Of a stretch of DNA of 45,584 nt, positions 1 to 9,841 are shown piece after piece; positions within the stretch are counted from its first letter, which is position 1, and the number at the start of each line of letters is the position of its first letter. The stretch spans positions 1 to 45,584 of the forward strand of contig JAQZAZ010000035.1 of the NCBI GenBank assembly GCA_029239355.1. Reading direction: 5' to 3'. Below the pieces are notes generated by a model. The model did no database searches. It was not told the origin of the DNA and saw only the letters and a program-made list of their open reading frames with translations. This DNA comes from Sphingobacterium sp. (GTDB lineage Bacteria; Bacteroidota; Bacteroidia; Sphingobacteriales; Sphingobacteriaceae). The translations under genes were made by a program, and so were the position numbers.

Positions 1-186
1 GTCAGAAAATTTCTGCATGGTTGAGTAGCAGCCGAAAAGATAATTCTCAGCTTCATTCCGGTTGCGAAAAGCATAGTCCAAAGTACCAACATTGTCCGGT
101 ACGATATCCAGGTATTTGGAACATGATGTCAACATAGAGGACATCGAAAATGCTATAAATAAAACAGATAGATGTATTTTTTTCAT
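1..186 (-). CDS. RagB/SusD-family outer-membrane lipoprotein, N-terminus only (cut by window edge)
   Basis: Only the first 62 codons are in the window; the rest lies beyond base 1. The peptide starts MKKIHLSVLFIAFSMSSML and has a lipoprotein signal ending in a TSC lipobox, then SKYLDIVPDN, the usual start of mature SusD proteins (Cys followed by a K-x-L-D/E-x-x-P stretch). SusD proteins are surface lipoproteins that form the lid over a SusC barrel and bind glycans. It lies 15 bp downstream of the SusC gene at 202-3456 on the same strand, so the two form a SusC/SusD pair. Substrate cannot be read from this fragment. Family call is firm; length and integrity are unknown. Confidence 0.85.
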   Translation of the reverse strand, partial: MKKIHLSVLFIAFSMSSMLTSCSKYLDIVPDNVGTLDYAFRNRNEAENYLFGCYSTMQKFSD

Positions 187-201
187 AATATCTGAAGTGA
201 T

Positions 202-3200
202 TTAAAAGTTAATATTAATGCCTATATTGAAGACACGCTGTAACGGATAAGCGAAGCCATTTCCTCCCTGTTCTGGATCCCATAGTTTAAATGAGCTGAA
301 GGTATATAGGTTGAGACCACTAATATAGATCCTAAAGCTTTCCATTTTTAATTTCTGCGCAGCTTTAGAAGGTAGCGAATACCCGATCTCCACTGATTTT
401 AGTCGAAGAAAACTAGCGTCACGCAGCCACCAGCTACTGGTCTGTAAATTGTTGGCGATAGAAGTTACATTGGTACCGAACCTCGGATACTGCGCATATA
501 GGTTTTGATTTTCCTCTGACCAGTGACTATCTGCAAACTCTTGCAATACCTGGGTGTTACCATAAATATACTTTTGTGGACTCTGTACAAATGGGCTCGT
601 ACGCCAAGGATCTATAAAAAGGGAAACGCGGGTCTGTCCTTGAAAGAACGCGGAGAAATCAAAGCCCTTATATCCGGTGGAGAAACCAAAACCATACACT
701 ACTTCAGGAGTTGTCGGATACCCCATAAAGACCATATCTAAGTTATCAACAACACCATCACCGTTCATATCACGATACTTTATATCACCACCTTGAGGCA
801 AGATCCCCTGAATTGTATTTCCCCACTCATCCTGCACTTTCATGGACTGCAGCGGAGAGCTCGCAGCCTCCTGATCATCAACAAAAAGACGTTCGGCGAT
901 ATATCCGTACTGCCTGCTTATTGGCTGTCCAATAAATTGGCGCCATTTTTCGGCGTAATTTGGTTCCTCAAGGTAACTGTATTTGTTTCTGGCAAAAGTA
1001 AAGTTACCACGGAATGAGGCCCATAGCCCATTACTAAAACTTTTGGAATAATCCGCCGAAAGATCAATACCCTTGGAATCTACCTTCCCCAAATTTGTAC
1101 TTACTGTAGATTCGAGGCCCTCAGTTGATGGGATATAACGGTCCCTCAAGATATCATACCTGTGGTTTTTATAGACTTCTGCAATAATATTCAGCCCCTT
1201 AAATAAACTGGCTTCAACGGCCAAATTTGTCTGACGGGAAGTCTCCCAGGTAATGTTGTTATTTTGGTAGCTCCGGATAAAAACACCTTTTCGTTCATAT
1301 TGATTGGCGAATCCAAATTGGGCCCAGTTAGGCCCATTTGCAAGCTCAACATCGGATAAGTAAAAGAAACGTTGATTCCCAATGGCATCATTTCCGACCA
1401 AGCCGTGGCTCGCCCGAATTTTCAACTTATTGAACAGCCCGTCTTTATTCCAGAAATCTTCATTTGATACCACCCATGATGCACCAATTGTGGGAAAGAA
1501 TCCAAATCGATGTTCTTTAGAAAAGCGTTCAGACCCATTGTATCCGAAATTGAATTCTGTAAAATATCTGTTTTTATAGGAGTATGTCAAGCGACCCGCC
1601 AGCCCCATATTTCTGAATGGCAGTGAATACGGTAGGGTATATTGACCTGTTTTTGGGTCCTTGGAACTCGAATATACCGTTTCTTGCATTGTCCCTATCA
1701 GGGTTGAACTTATTCCATGTGCCCCAAAAGTACGGCTGTAATCCAAAGCTGTTTGCAGATACATAAATGTATTTGCATTGGGCTCTCCCCTGTTATAATT
1801 TAAATATTCCGTAGCAACATTATTACCAGTAGGCCTGGGATTCAACCATAACAGACTATAGGTATTGCTTTGGTCATCATACGTATTAATATTGTAATAG
1901 AATGGATTATATGCCAATTGGGAGTCAAAGTAAGAATATCTATTTGTGTTAAATAGCCCCCTAAATTTCAACCCTTCCGTCAAAAATTGCAGATTTTGGT
2001 TCAATTCAAATTGTGCAGAAAGCCTGGATTCCGAAGATCTTTTTTGACCGCGTAGTAAATGGGCATATGGATTGTTGTACAGGATGCTGTTGTCATTGGT
2101 ACCGCCCGCTGTCCCATTGTTACCGAATAAGATATGTTTCGTGTTCATATTGGCTTCGTCCGGTTCGTAGAATGCAGGAAACAATACGGGGCTTGTATGC
2201 ATAGCTACATTATATAAATCCGATGCAAAAGATCCATCGGCAGTAATTGGCCCTTTATATTCACTAAAATTACCAGAAAGACGGACAATTAGTTCTGTCG
2301 TTTTCGTGAGGTTTACATTGACATTAGATCGAAGCTGATAATTTTTAAAATTAACATTATTCTTGTTATTGTTTCTTACGTCAGTCTTAAGTACACCATA
2401 ATCCTGATTATAACTACCAGCTATAAAATATCGGGCGACATTTCCACCGCCGCTCACACTGATATTGTTGCGATGAGTCATTGCGTTTTTCTTAAATAGC
2501 ATATCTAGCCAATCTACAGCCGGATAAACAAAAGGATTACTTCCCTCATCCCCTTTCATTGTAGCCTCTGTATTGCTAATCTTTGTGGGACTGAAAGGTA
2601 AGGGCAATGAAGGATCCCTGGTAAGCGATGCTTCGTTGTAAAGACGCATATAATTCAGAGGATCACTCAATTTAATAGTGCGCGCGGATTGTGATAAGGA
2701 AAGCTCCGAACGGAAATTAATCTTCGCGCGACCTTCCTTTCCTTCTTTTGTACTGACTAAAATAACTCCGTTTGCTCCTCTTGCCCCATAAAGTGCAGTT
2801 GCACTTGCATCTTTGAGAATGACAAAACTGGCTATATCGTCAACATTAAGGCGTGCCAAATCATTTGTTGATAATTCAACGTTATCAATTAGAATCAGGG
2901 GTTCCGTACGGTATCCGAACGTCGTAACACCTCGAATAAAAAATTGCGAATTATCTTGTCCGGGCTGCCCGGAACGTTGGAAACCAATGACTCCGGCAAT
3001 CTGGCCAGCAAGCGCATTGGTAAGGTTACTTGCTGGGATCTTGAGCTTCCCCGGTTCTACCGACGTTACTGATCCTACAACTGCTTCCTTGCGCTGCTTC
3101 TGACTAAAGGCCGTAACAACGACTTCGTCAACCTCTCGGGCACTAGTGACCAGCACAACATTCAGGGGGTTACGGTCCTTCACTTCCACAGTAACACTTG

Positions 3201-3456
3201 TGTAGCCGACAAAAGAAAAAGTTAAGGTTGATCCTACGTTTACCTCCAGAACAAAATTACCATTTTGATCGGTTCGGGTCTGTCTCCCGCCAGTTCCTTT
3301 GATACTGACACTGACACCTTCTATCTGTCTTCCTAGTGAATCAGAGACGGAACCTGTAAGCGTAAATTTGTTTGTTTGTGCAAACAGATGCCGAGATTGT
3401 ATCTGAAGTAACATAAGAAGACAAATACAACTCAAATAATAATAAATTGGCTTCAT
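202..3456 (-). CDS. SusC/RagA-family TonB-dependent outer-membrane transporter
   Basis: This 1084-residue protein has a signal peptide (about residues 1-27, ending LFAQ). A carboxypeptidase-D regulatory-like domain follows (about 30-110, with GSVSDSLGRQIEGVSVSIKG and a TDQNGNF turn), then DEVVVTAF, a plug domain (about 115-235, with LKDASATALYGARGANGVIL) and a long beta-barrel ending ININF with a C-terminal aromatic. It imports oligosaccharides across the outer membrane using TonB energy, with the SusD whose start lies just downstream. Length is normal for SusC. It is the second SusC in the locus and is separated from the first pair by a terminator at 3708-3741, so it may have its own promoter. 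Specificity is inferred from the neighbouring GH36 and GH95 genes only. Confidence 0.95.
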   Translation of the reverse strand: MKPIYYYLSCICLLMLLQIQSRHLFAQTNKFTLTGSVSDSLGRQIEGVSVSIKGTGGRQTRTDQNGNFVLEVNVGSTLTFSFVGYTSVTVEVKDRNPLNVVLVTSAREVDEVVVTAFSQKQRKEAVVGSVTSVEPGKLKIPASNLTNALAGQIAGVIGFQRSGQPGQDNSQFFIRGVTTFGYRTEPLILIDNVELSTNDLARLNVDDIASFVILKDASATALYGARGANGVILVSTKEGKEGRAKINFRSELSLSQSARTIKLSDPLNYMRLYNEASLTRDPSLPLPFSPTKISNTEATMKGDEGSNPFVYPAVDWLDMLFKKNAMTHRNNISVSGGGNVARYFIAGSYNQDYGVLKTDVRNNNKNNVNFKNYQLRSNVNVNLTKTTELIVRLSGNFSEYKGPITADGSFASDLYNVAMHTSPVLFPAFYEPDEANMNTKHILFGNNGTAGGTNDNSILYNNPYAHLLRGQKRSSESRLSAQFELNQNLQFLTEGLKFRGLFNTNRYSYFDSQLAYNPFYYNINTYDDQSNTYSLLWLNPRPTGNNVATEYLNYNRGEPNANTFMYLQTALDYSRTFGAHGISSTLIGTMQETVYSSSKDPKTGQYTLPYSLPFRNMGLAGRLTYSYKNRYFTEFNFGYNGSERFSKEHRFGFFPTIGASWVVSNEDFWNKDGLFNKLKIRASHGLVGNDAIGNQRFFYLSDVELANGPNWAQFGFANQYERKGVFIRSYQNNNITWETSRQTNLAVEASLFKGLNIIAEVYKNHRYDILRDRYIPSTEGLESTVSTNLGKVDSKGIDLSADYSKSFSNGLWASFRGNFTFARNKYSYLEEPNYAEKWRQFIGQPISRQYGYIAERLFVDDQEAASSPLQSMKVQDEWGNTIQGILPQGGDIKYRDMNGDGVVDNLDMVFMGYPTTPEVVYGFGFSTGYKGFDFSAFFQGQTRVSLFIDPWRTSPFVQSPQKYIYGNTQVLQEFADSHWSEENQNLYAQYPRFGTNVTSIANNLQTSSWWLRDASFLRLKSVEIGYSLPSKAAQKLKMESFRIYISGLNLYTFSSFKLWDPEQGGNGFAYPLQRVFNIGININF

Positions 3457-3760
3457 AATTTGTTAATTGGTTATTTCATTGGTCATAAATCCTTCCCATT
3501 AAGCTACCTATTGATTGCTCACAGTGCTCAGATGAAAAGCTCAAAATTGGTTATTATCTTGTTATTTCAAATAGGAAATTAACACAATCCTGTTAATTCA
3601 AATTTATCCAATTATACTTGCGCCTAGAATGAACGATCTGACGGTATTGATGGATTATTTTATCACTATAGGTATATAGCGTATATTTTTTCCCCTAGAA
3701 AATGCACAAAAAAAAAGGTCGAATATAATTCGACCTTTTTTATTCCAATACAGCTTTTAA
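3457..3760. other. Intergenic region between two SusC/SusD pairs
   Basis: No gene is seen in these roughly 300 bases. They hold the terminator of the upstream SusD gene (3708-3741) and the presumed promoter of the SusC at 202-3456. An exact match to the Bacteroidota -7 box, TAAATTTG, reads on the minus strand at 3599-3606, but no convincing -33 TTTG lies at the right distance. The promoter assignment is therefore weak. Confidence 0.4.
3708..3741 (-). terminator. Intrinsic terminator after SusD, probably bidirectional
   Basis: A perfect 8-bp stem GGTCGAAT / ATTCGACC (3717-3724 and 3728-3735) with a 3-base loop is flanked by a run of A on one side and T on the other. On the minus strand it is followed by a long T-run. 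It lies 20 bp after the stop of the SusD at 3761 and separates the two SusC/SusD transcripts. Confidence 0.85.
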
Positions 3761-5263
3761 TTACTGATATCCGGGATTTTGATCTGATTCATTGATCTGA
3801 TCGTTTTGTTTTATTTCTGATTCCGGAATTGGGTAACGATTGTGGAACTCCTTTATAGAACCGCTTTCCTTCGCCCATGGATTGCGTTGTGAAACGTACT
3901 TCACTAAGTTTCCTGTTCGGATCAAATCCATCCTCCGCCATCCCTCAAAACCCAGTTCACGCATCCGCTCATCCATGATAGACTCGCGCAATTGTTCCTT
4001 ACCTAGCCCTGTCCAACGATATTCTGCAGGTATATTGCCCTTAAATGCACGTTTCCTAACGGTATTGTTAATAAGCTGCACGGCCTCCTCTGTTCGCCCC
4101 AGTTCGTTTAGGCATTCGGCCTTACAAAGAATAATGTCAGCCAGTCGAAGATAGTAAATCAACCCACCCGAATACCAAAAATTTTGCTTTCCTTGTGTGC
4201 GTATATCTTCAAATTTTTTGGTATGTGGCTCCAGCTCATCCTGCTGCCCCGTCCAGGTAATTTTAGGTACTCGTCCATCCGGAAGTGTAAAATCATATCT
4301 TATACTACCTAGCTTACGCTTATCTCCGGGCTCCCAAATTCCGCCCTTTGACTTATCATTATAATAATATGCAGTAGGCATAATAAGATCGTATCCACCG
4401 AAGTAACAATTGCCATCTAAATCAGCAACAGCTCTCGACCCAGCATGATGTTGCGCCATATTGTTATCAGGTGAAATATTGATAAATTGAAAAGCATAGA
4501 TAGATTCACTATTGTTTTGATTAGTCGTCGTGTTAAAAAGATCTGAATAGTTTTCTACCAGCTGATATTTCGGGATAACTTGATCAAAGCAATCCATGGC
4601 CTTTTCATAGTCACGAAGTCCTGTTGCTGCGGGAGCAGATAAATAAACTTTCCCCAACAAGGCCAAGGCAGCTCCTTTGGTGGGTATCTTTTTATCTGTT
4701 TGACTTTCAGCGAGATTTTTACTTGCAAATTCAAGGTCTTCAATAATAAGTTCAAACACATCTTTTTCAGGCTGGCGGGCCTCCCGCATTTGATTAAGGT
4801 CAATAATGGGGATAGGTCCCCATAGCATCACAAGTTCGAAGTTCAGCGTTGCTCTGATAAAGCGAGCTTGCGCCTGTAAGGATGGTGTTTTGGCGTAAAA
4901 GACAGCTTTTGCCGCAGCTGTTATTACTGGCCAGCGTTTATTCCACTGTTCGGTCAAGGAAGTATTTGCAGCGTTTAAACCGGAGCTATAGGTATCCAAT
5001 GATCCTTGGACGCTACTTTCCCGCATTTGCTGACTGCCCTGTTTGGCCTCATCAGTCCCTAAATTGAACATAAATCCGCCACGATCTTGTTTGGTATTTC
5101 GCCATTGTGTATATAAACCTGACAGGAGTAGTTTAATGTTTTCTTCGTCTCCATAAACCTGTTCCTCTGTCAGTGCTGTTTTGGGTGTTTCATTTAGCGA
5201 ACAGCCATTAAGTAACAAAGCCATCAGGGCTAATGATACTGATTTTAATATTTTATTATTCAT
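3761..5263 (-). CDS. RagB/SusD-family nutrient-uptake lipoprotein
   Basis: A 500-residue surface glycan-binding lipoprotein. I start at 5263 (MNNKILKSVSLALMALLLNG) because this gives a clean lipoprotein signal with the lipobox Cys at residue 21 (NGCSLNE). An in-frame upstream ATG at 5299 would overlap the preceding SusC gene and put a basic leader in front of the signal. Typical SusD features are the early N-terminal helical region (TEEQVYGDEENIKLLLSGLY), the TPR-like helices, and the C-terminal YYLRLADIILCKAECLNELG and MDERMRELGFEGWRRMDLIR blocks. It lies 22 bp after the SusC stop and is followed by a terminator. It would pair with the SusC at 5286-8393. Confidence 0.93.
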   Translation of the reverse strand: MNNKILKSVSLALMALLLNGCSLNETPKTALTEEQVYGDEENIKLLLSGLYTQWRNTKQDRGGFMFNLGTDEAKQGSQQMRESSVQGSLDTYSSGLNAANTSLTEQWNKRWPVITAAAKAVFYAKTPSLQAQARFIRATLNFELVMLWGPIPIIDLNQMREARQPEKDVFELIIEDLEFASKNLAESQTDKKIPTKGAALALLGKVYLSAPAATGLRDYEKAMDCFDQVIPKYQLVENYSDLFNTTTNQNNSESIYAFQFINISPDNNMAQHHAGSRAVADLDGNCYFGGYDLIMPTAYYYNDKSKGGIWEPGDKRKLGSIRYDFTLPDGRVPKITWTGQQDELEPHTKKFEDIRTQGKQNFWYSGGLIYYLRLADIILCKAECLNELGRTEEAVQLINNTVRKRAFKGNIPAEYRWTGLGKEQLRESIMDERMRELGFEGWRRMDLIRTGNLVKYVSQRNPWAKESGSIKEFHNRYPIPESEIKQNDQINESDQNPGYQ

Positions 5264-5285
5264 CGATTTCTTTTTACAGTTATAA

Positions 5286-8200
5286 TTACAGGCCAACATT
5301 TAAACCAATGACAAAGGTTCTCGCAGTTGGATACCAATCGCCGTTTTCGGGATCATAGCCTTTATACTTGGTGATATTAAATAAATTATTTCCCGAAACA
5401 TTCAGTCTAAGACTATGCAAGCCTACCGTTTTTAATAAGACCTTTGGAAAATCATATGCTAGAGAAAGTGTTGCCAAACGCAGGAAGGAAGCGTTCTGTA
5501 CTCCCCAAGATGTTTCACCACTACCAAATCGCAAGGAATTGTCATAATTTGCTCTCGGGATAGTCGTACTCGGATTATCTGTTGTCCAACGATCTAACAT
5601 ATCCTTATGTGCAGCTCCATAACCTGTTCCCGACATAAGTCCCTCGTAAAATCCGCTTAAGGCTTTGGCGCCATAACTATAGACAAAAACCGCATTCAAA
5701 GCAAAATTCTTGTATGCCCAATTCGACGAAAACCCACCATAGAATTTTGGATCTTTTTTGCCCACAATCACGCGATCATTTTGATCGATAATACCATTCC
5801 CCGGCAACCCTGCCCCCTGCTGATCTTTCGGTAAGATATCGCCTGGTTGCAACTTTTTACCCGGTAGATCTAAACTGTTGACATAAGGCATATCGGATTC
5901 CTGAATAATACGGTCAAACTCCAACATATAGATTGTATTTAAAGACTGTCCCAAGAAGAAATTTCCTTCCCTTTGGATATCCGTGCCGGAAAACCCACCA
6001 AAATTGTAAACAGCATCTACATCACCAAATAATTTTGTGATCTTATTTTTATCAAAAGAAATATTTGCACCTAAATTCCATCTGAAATCATTTTGGTTGA
6101 GTATTTTAGCATCTAGTGTAAACTCCATCCCCTTATTTGTCATCTCACCAATGTTGACTATGGCTGAGTTATAACCTGTCAATGTCGACAAAGACCTTCG
6201 CATCAATAAGTTAGAATTAACAATATTAAAGTATTCTGCTGTCAGATTAATCCTCTTGTCAAAAAATGAGGCATCAATACCTACATTAAGCTGTTTTTGT
6301 TTTTCCCAGGTTAAATCTGTCGTACCCCGTTGACCGTTTGAATTAAATATCACATTGCCAGATGTATATGAAGGATAATATAAACTATAGAAAGCATAAT
6401 CTGGAATTCGTTGATTTCCAACTTGTCCATACCCAAGACGTAGCTTAAGCAGATTGACTGTGGCATTATCTTTTAAAAATGACTCTTGCGAAATATCCCA
6501 GGCTAGTGCTACCGAGGGAAATAATCCCCACTGTTTCCCTTTCGGAAATTTGGAAGACCCGTCGTACCGGCCCGTGACCGTAGCGTAATACTTATTATCA
6601 TAATTATAATTGAAGCGTGTTACATAGGACATAATCTTGGAGGTAATAAAATCGGATCCCAAGGAGAAATTTAACTTGTCATATGCTGCACCAAGATTAT
6701 AGTATCCGAAATCATCTATCGGAAAATCACGGGCAGTCACGTTTGTATAATCACTGGAATTTTGGCTGAAATTGGTCGCAACCATGCCATCAATATGGTG
6801 TACACCCAAATTCTTGCTGTAGGATATTGAATTATCCCATTGGAAATTATTGTTATGATTAAAATTATGGCTTGCTTTTCCCCTGTAAGAATCTCTCTTA
6901 GCTTGCTGAATATCACTTGGAATATACTCATAATATTTACTCTGTAGTAAATCCATTGAAAAAGTTGACCGTATATTAAGGCCTGCAATTGGAGAAATAT
7001 TCACATAGTTTGCTGATAATAGCTTATTTCTAAAACGATCTTTATCTATGCGCATGGTATTCAACGGATTTTCGAGGTTTACATCCCAATTATTACCCCA
7101 GGCTAAAATCAACGAATCTTGATTGATGGGCAAAAGCGGATTGGCATTTTGTGCAACCTGAAATACTTTTCCATCTACGTAATCATCCTTGGTGGCCGTA
7201 AAAGAAGTGTTGGTTCCGACTTTTAACCAGGGTTTTATCGTCCTTTCAACATTGAGACGGCCGGAATACCTTTTATAATTTGATGTTTTAACCAGACCTT
7301 GTTTATTATTGTAGCCAAAACTCAAATAAAAAGATCCCTTGTCATTACCTCCGGAAAAAGCAAGTGAATGGTTGTTTTCAATTGCGGTACGTGTCACTGC
7401 ATCAAGCCAATTGTAAGATCTTCCCTGACTGTAACTTTCTTTCTCGTAATCGGCAAACCACATTTTACCCGGGCCGAAAAGTTCTTTATCAATAAAATCC
7501 TTTCTACTTGCGCCTGGATTATTTTTGTAAAATTTTCCGCCCACTGATTCGGCATTCTCAAGTGCGTCAATTCGTAATTCATAGATATCCTTGGCTCCCA
7601 AAGTGAGATCTGTATTAGAAAAGTTTTGAAAGCCAACCCAAGTATCGTAACTGATCTGTCCTTCCCCCTTGCTACCTTTTTTTGTTGTTATGACTACGAC
7701 GCCTTGTGCGCCGCGCGAGCCATAAAGTGCGGTGGAAGATGCATCCTTCAAAACATTCACAGAGGTGACATCATTTAAGTTAAGCATATTAAAATCAGAC
7801 TCCATGATGATCCCATCCACGACATAAATTGGATTTCCGCCATACTGCATTGAATTATTTCCCCTGATCTTTATACTGGCATCTCCGCCGGGTTGTGGAT
7901 TATTCTGAATAAAAACCCCGGCAGCTTTTCCCTGTAAAGCTTCATTGACACTAGTTACTGGTCTTTCATTCAGCGCAGATTCCCCTAAACTCGCTACTGC
8001 GCCAGTAAGATCTTTTTGTTTCATAGAGGTTCCCACGACAACAACCTCATCCAGTCCAATATTTGTAGACGCCAGCTTTATGTTGAGCAATGATCTATTG
8101 GCAACAGAAACCGTCATTTCTTTGTACCCAACACTACTAAACAGTAAACTTGCCTGTGCTGGTACATCTATTGTGAAATTGCCTAACCTATCCGAGGAAG

Positions 8201-8393
8201 CTGCTATTTTTCCTCCAACAAGTCTTATGCTTACATTTGAAACTGGGTTATCAAGACTGTCCTTGACAGTCCCCTTTACATTAATCGTAGCACCTTGCTG
8301 TCCGAGGACCTGCATGGCAAATGAAAAATATAACAGAATAGTTAATAGTGTACCAAGGATACCCCAACTTGGTTTAATTTTGGTTTTAGTCAT
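5286..8393 (-). CDS. SusC/RagA-family TonB-dependent outer-membrane transporter
   Basis: A 1035-residue transporter with a signal peptide (about 1-32, ending VLGQ). It has a carboxypeptidase-D regulatory-like domain (about 36-112; GTVKDSLDNPVSNVSIRLVG, DRLGNF), DEVVVVGTSMKQ, a plug (about 118-225; LKDASSTALYGSRGAQGVVV) and a barrel to the C-terminus. The last residue is Leu rather than the usual aromatic. It is the first gene of the first SusC/SusD pair and is transcribed divergently from the AraC regulator at 8766. That arrangement suggests the regulator controls it. Its plug and barrel differ clearly from the second SusC, so the two pairs may take different glycan fragments. Confidence 0.95.
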   Translation of the reverse strand: MTKTKIKPSWGILGTLLTILLYFSFAMQVLGQQGATINVKGTVKDSLDNPVSNVSIRLVGGKIAASSDRLGNFTIDVPAQASLLFSSVGYKEMTVSVANRSLLNIKLASTNIGLDEVVVVGTSMKQKDLTGAVASLGESALNERPVTSVNEALQGKAAGVFIQNNPQPGGDASIKIRGNNSMQYGGNPIYVVDGIIMESDFNMLNLNDVTSVNVLKDASSTALYGSRGAQGVVVITTKKGSKGEGQISYDTWVGFQNFSNTDLTLGAKDIYELRIDALENAESVGGKFYKNNPGASRKDFIDKELFGPGKMWFADYEKESYSQGRSYNWLDAVTRTAIENNHSLAFSGGNDKGSFYLSFGYNNKQGLVKTSNYKRYSGRLNVERTIKPWLKVGTNTSFTATKDDYVDGKVFQVAQNANPLLPINQDSLILAWGNNWDVNLENPLNTMRIDKDRFRNKLLSANYVNISPIAGLNIRSTFSMDLLQSKYYEYIPSDIQQAKRDSYRGKASHNFNHNNNFQWDNSISYSKNLGVHHIDGMVATNFSQNSSDYTNVTARDFPIDDFGYYNLGAAYDKLNFSLGSDFITSKIMSYVTRFNYNYDNKYYATVTGRYDGSSKFPKGKQWGLFPSVALAWDISQESFLKDNATVNLLKLRLGYGQVGNQRIPDYAFYSLYYPSYTSGNVIFNSNGQRGTTDLTWEKQKQLNVGIDASFFDKRINLTAEYFNIVNSNLLMRRSLSTLTGYNSAIVNIGEMTNKGMEFTLDAKILNQNDFRWNLGANISFDKNKITKLFGDVDAVYNFGGFSGTDIQREGNFFLGQSLNTIYMLEFDRIIQESDMPYVNSLDLPGKKLQPGDILPKDQQGAGLPGNGIIDQNDRVIVGKKDPKFYGGFSSNWAYKNFALNAVFVYSYGAKALSGFYEGLMSGTGYGAAHKDMLDRWTTDNPSTTIPRANYDNSLRFGSGETSWGVQNASFLRLATLSLAYDFPKVLLKTVGLHSLRLNVSGNNLFNITKYKGYDPENGDWYPTARTFVIGLNVGL

Positions 8394-8765
8394 TTCATTT
8401 GGTTTAATAAATTCCCTAGTTATTCAGGTTGAAAGGTAGATTGTTTTTGAAACCTGGAAATAGACTATATTATTGTTAAAATGGAATTATTGATTAGAAA
8501 ATGAACTCACCCCTTCAATTTTTGTATTCAGGTTCTTTTTTTCTTGCATGGTATCCTATTGTGGGTACTTGAGCCAGCAAGAATTTTAGCAGAATATTTC
8601 CAAAAACAAAAAAAAAACTCTATTTTCAAAAGCTATTTCAGATTGTTTTTATGGTTTATGAGTCACCTATTAAACTTCGAAAAATTAGTAAACCGAATAG
8701 TACTCCGTAATCCATCCAGAATAATTTTTCTATAAATAAGAGGTTTTTACCCAAAATATTGATAT
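8394..8765. promoter_or_regulatory. Divergent regulatory region between susC and the AraC-type regulator
   Basis: This gap of about 370 bases must hold promoters for both the SusC/SusD pair (minus) and the regulator (plus). I found no exact TAnnTTTG box on either strand. An imperfect direct repeat (ATTATTGTTAAAATG near 8470 and ATTATTGATTAGAAAATG near 8486) and a CAGGTT/AACCTG inverted repeat near 8435-8455 are possible regulator-binding sites. No convincing gene is present. Confidence 0.4.
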
Positions 8766-9668
8766 ATGGAAAGTGTTGAAAAATTAGAAGGTTTTGAAGG
8801 TCAGGTTAGGATTGTAATCCCTCCACTGATCATAAAAGAAAATATCAAAGACCAGCAGTTTAATTCGTTCTACCTTACTGATATAGGCTATTATCCCAAG
8901 GCTAAAAACCACTATTGTGACCGACCGAACGGTTGTGCTGAGCACATACTCTTACATTGCGTAGGCGGTAGCGGAGTCGTAAAAATCGACAAGAAAGAAT
9001 ACCTTTTAGAGGCAAATGAATTTATCTTGATTCCCGCAAACATTCCTCATTTTTATCATGCAAACATCAATATGCCCTGGACAATATATTGGATGCACTT
9101 CTATGGGAGCCATACCTCTTTAATTATTGGAGAAATCTATAAGAAAGTTCAAAATGAACATAACAAATTGACTTTTGAAGGCGAAATGGTGAATATATTC
9201 AACCGTTACTGCAGATTATTGCAGAAAGGTTACAGTAAGGAAATTGTCAAATATATTTCTATGAGCCTTCCAAATTTTTTCAGTGGTTACCTTTTTCCTG
9301 ATTTATTCAAAAACATAGACAATACAGATACGGATGTAGTTGATAAATCTATTTCATTTTTGCAGGATAATATCGGTAATAGGATTGGTCTAAAGGAAAT
9401 TGCGGACAATAGCAATCTATCTGTTTCTCATTTCAGTAAACTCTTTAGGAACAGAACAGGTTATTCGCCCATTGAGTACCTGAATCATCTCAAGATTCAA
9501 AAGGCCTGCTATCAGCTACAGTTCACCGAAAAAAGAGTTTCAATCATTTCATTTGAACTGGGGTTTGACGACCAATATTATTTTTCCAGGCTATTTAAGG
9601 AACATATGGGTGTTTCCCCTCTTCATTATCGAGATAGTGTAAAAACTGATAATAAAAAAGTCCATTAA
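8766..9668 (+). CDS. AraC/XylS-family transcriptional regulator with cupin sensor domain
   Basis: A 300-residue cytoplasmic regulator. The N-terminal half is a cupin-type AraC ligand-binding domain (about residues 20-140; HILLHCVGGSGVVKIDKKEY, then EFILIPANIPHFYHA). The C-terminal 100 residues carry two helix-turn-helix motifs (IGLKEIADNSNLSVSHFSKL and VSIISFELGFDDQYYFSRLF, ending GVSPLHYR). This architecture is shared with sugar-responsive activators such as RhaS/RhaR. It sits between the divergent susC and the sugar-acid kinase gene, so it is the likely local activator of the locus. The inducing sugar is unknown; a galactose- or fucose-type sugar is inferred from the neighbours. Confidence 0.93.
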   Translation: MESVEKLEGFEGQVRIVIPPLIIKENIKDQQFNSFYLTDIGYYPKAKNHYCDRPNGCAEHILLHCVGGSGVVKIDKKEYLLEANEFILIPANIPHFYHANINMPWTIYWMHFYGSHTSLIIGEIYKKVQNEHNKLTFEGEMVNIFNRYCRLLQKGYSKEIVKYISMSLPNFFSGYLFPDLFKNIDNTDTDVVDKSISFLQDNIGNRIGLKEIADNSNLSVSHFSKLFRNRTGYSPIEYLNHLKIQKACYQLQFTEKRVSIISFELGFDDQYYFSRLFKEHMGVSPLHYRDSVKTDNKKVH

Positions 9669-9841
9669 CTAGCTACTATTATACATCTTAATGTAAAATC
9701 AAGACAATAACTTTAAAAGCTATTAATACTTAACACTAATTCAAAAGCGGTAGTATGGTTTTTATATTTTGTCATAAATTTCCCCATGCCAGCCGCTCAA
9801 CGTGAGGTTAATACCAGCATATCTTGAATTTTTAACCATTA

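Noticed and set aside
7945..8439. 164-codon open frame on the plus strand opposite the first SusC signal/plug region
   Set aside because: Antisense to a clear SusC N-terminus with no recognisable motif; a coding shadow.
8544..8735. 63-codon plus-strand frame upstream of the AraC-type regulator
   Set aside because: No family resemblance, AT-rich intergenic composition; more likely leader/promoter sequence.
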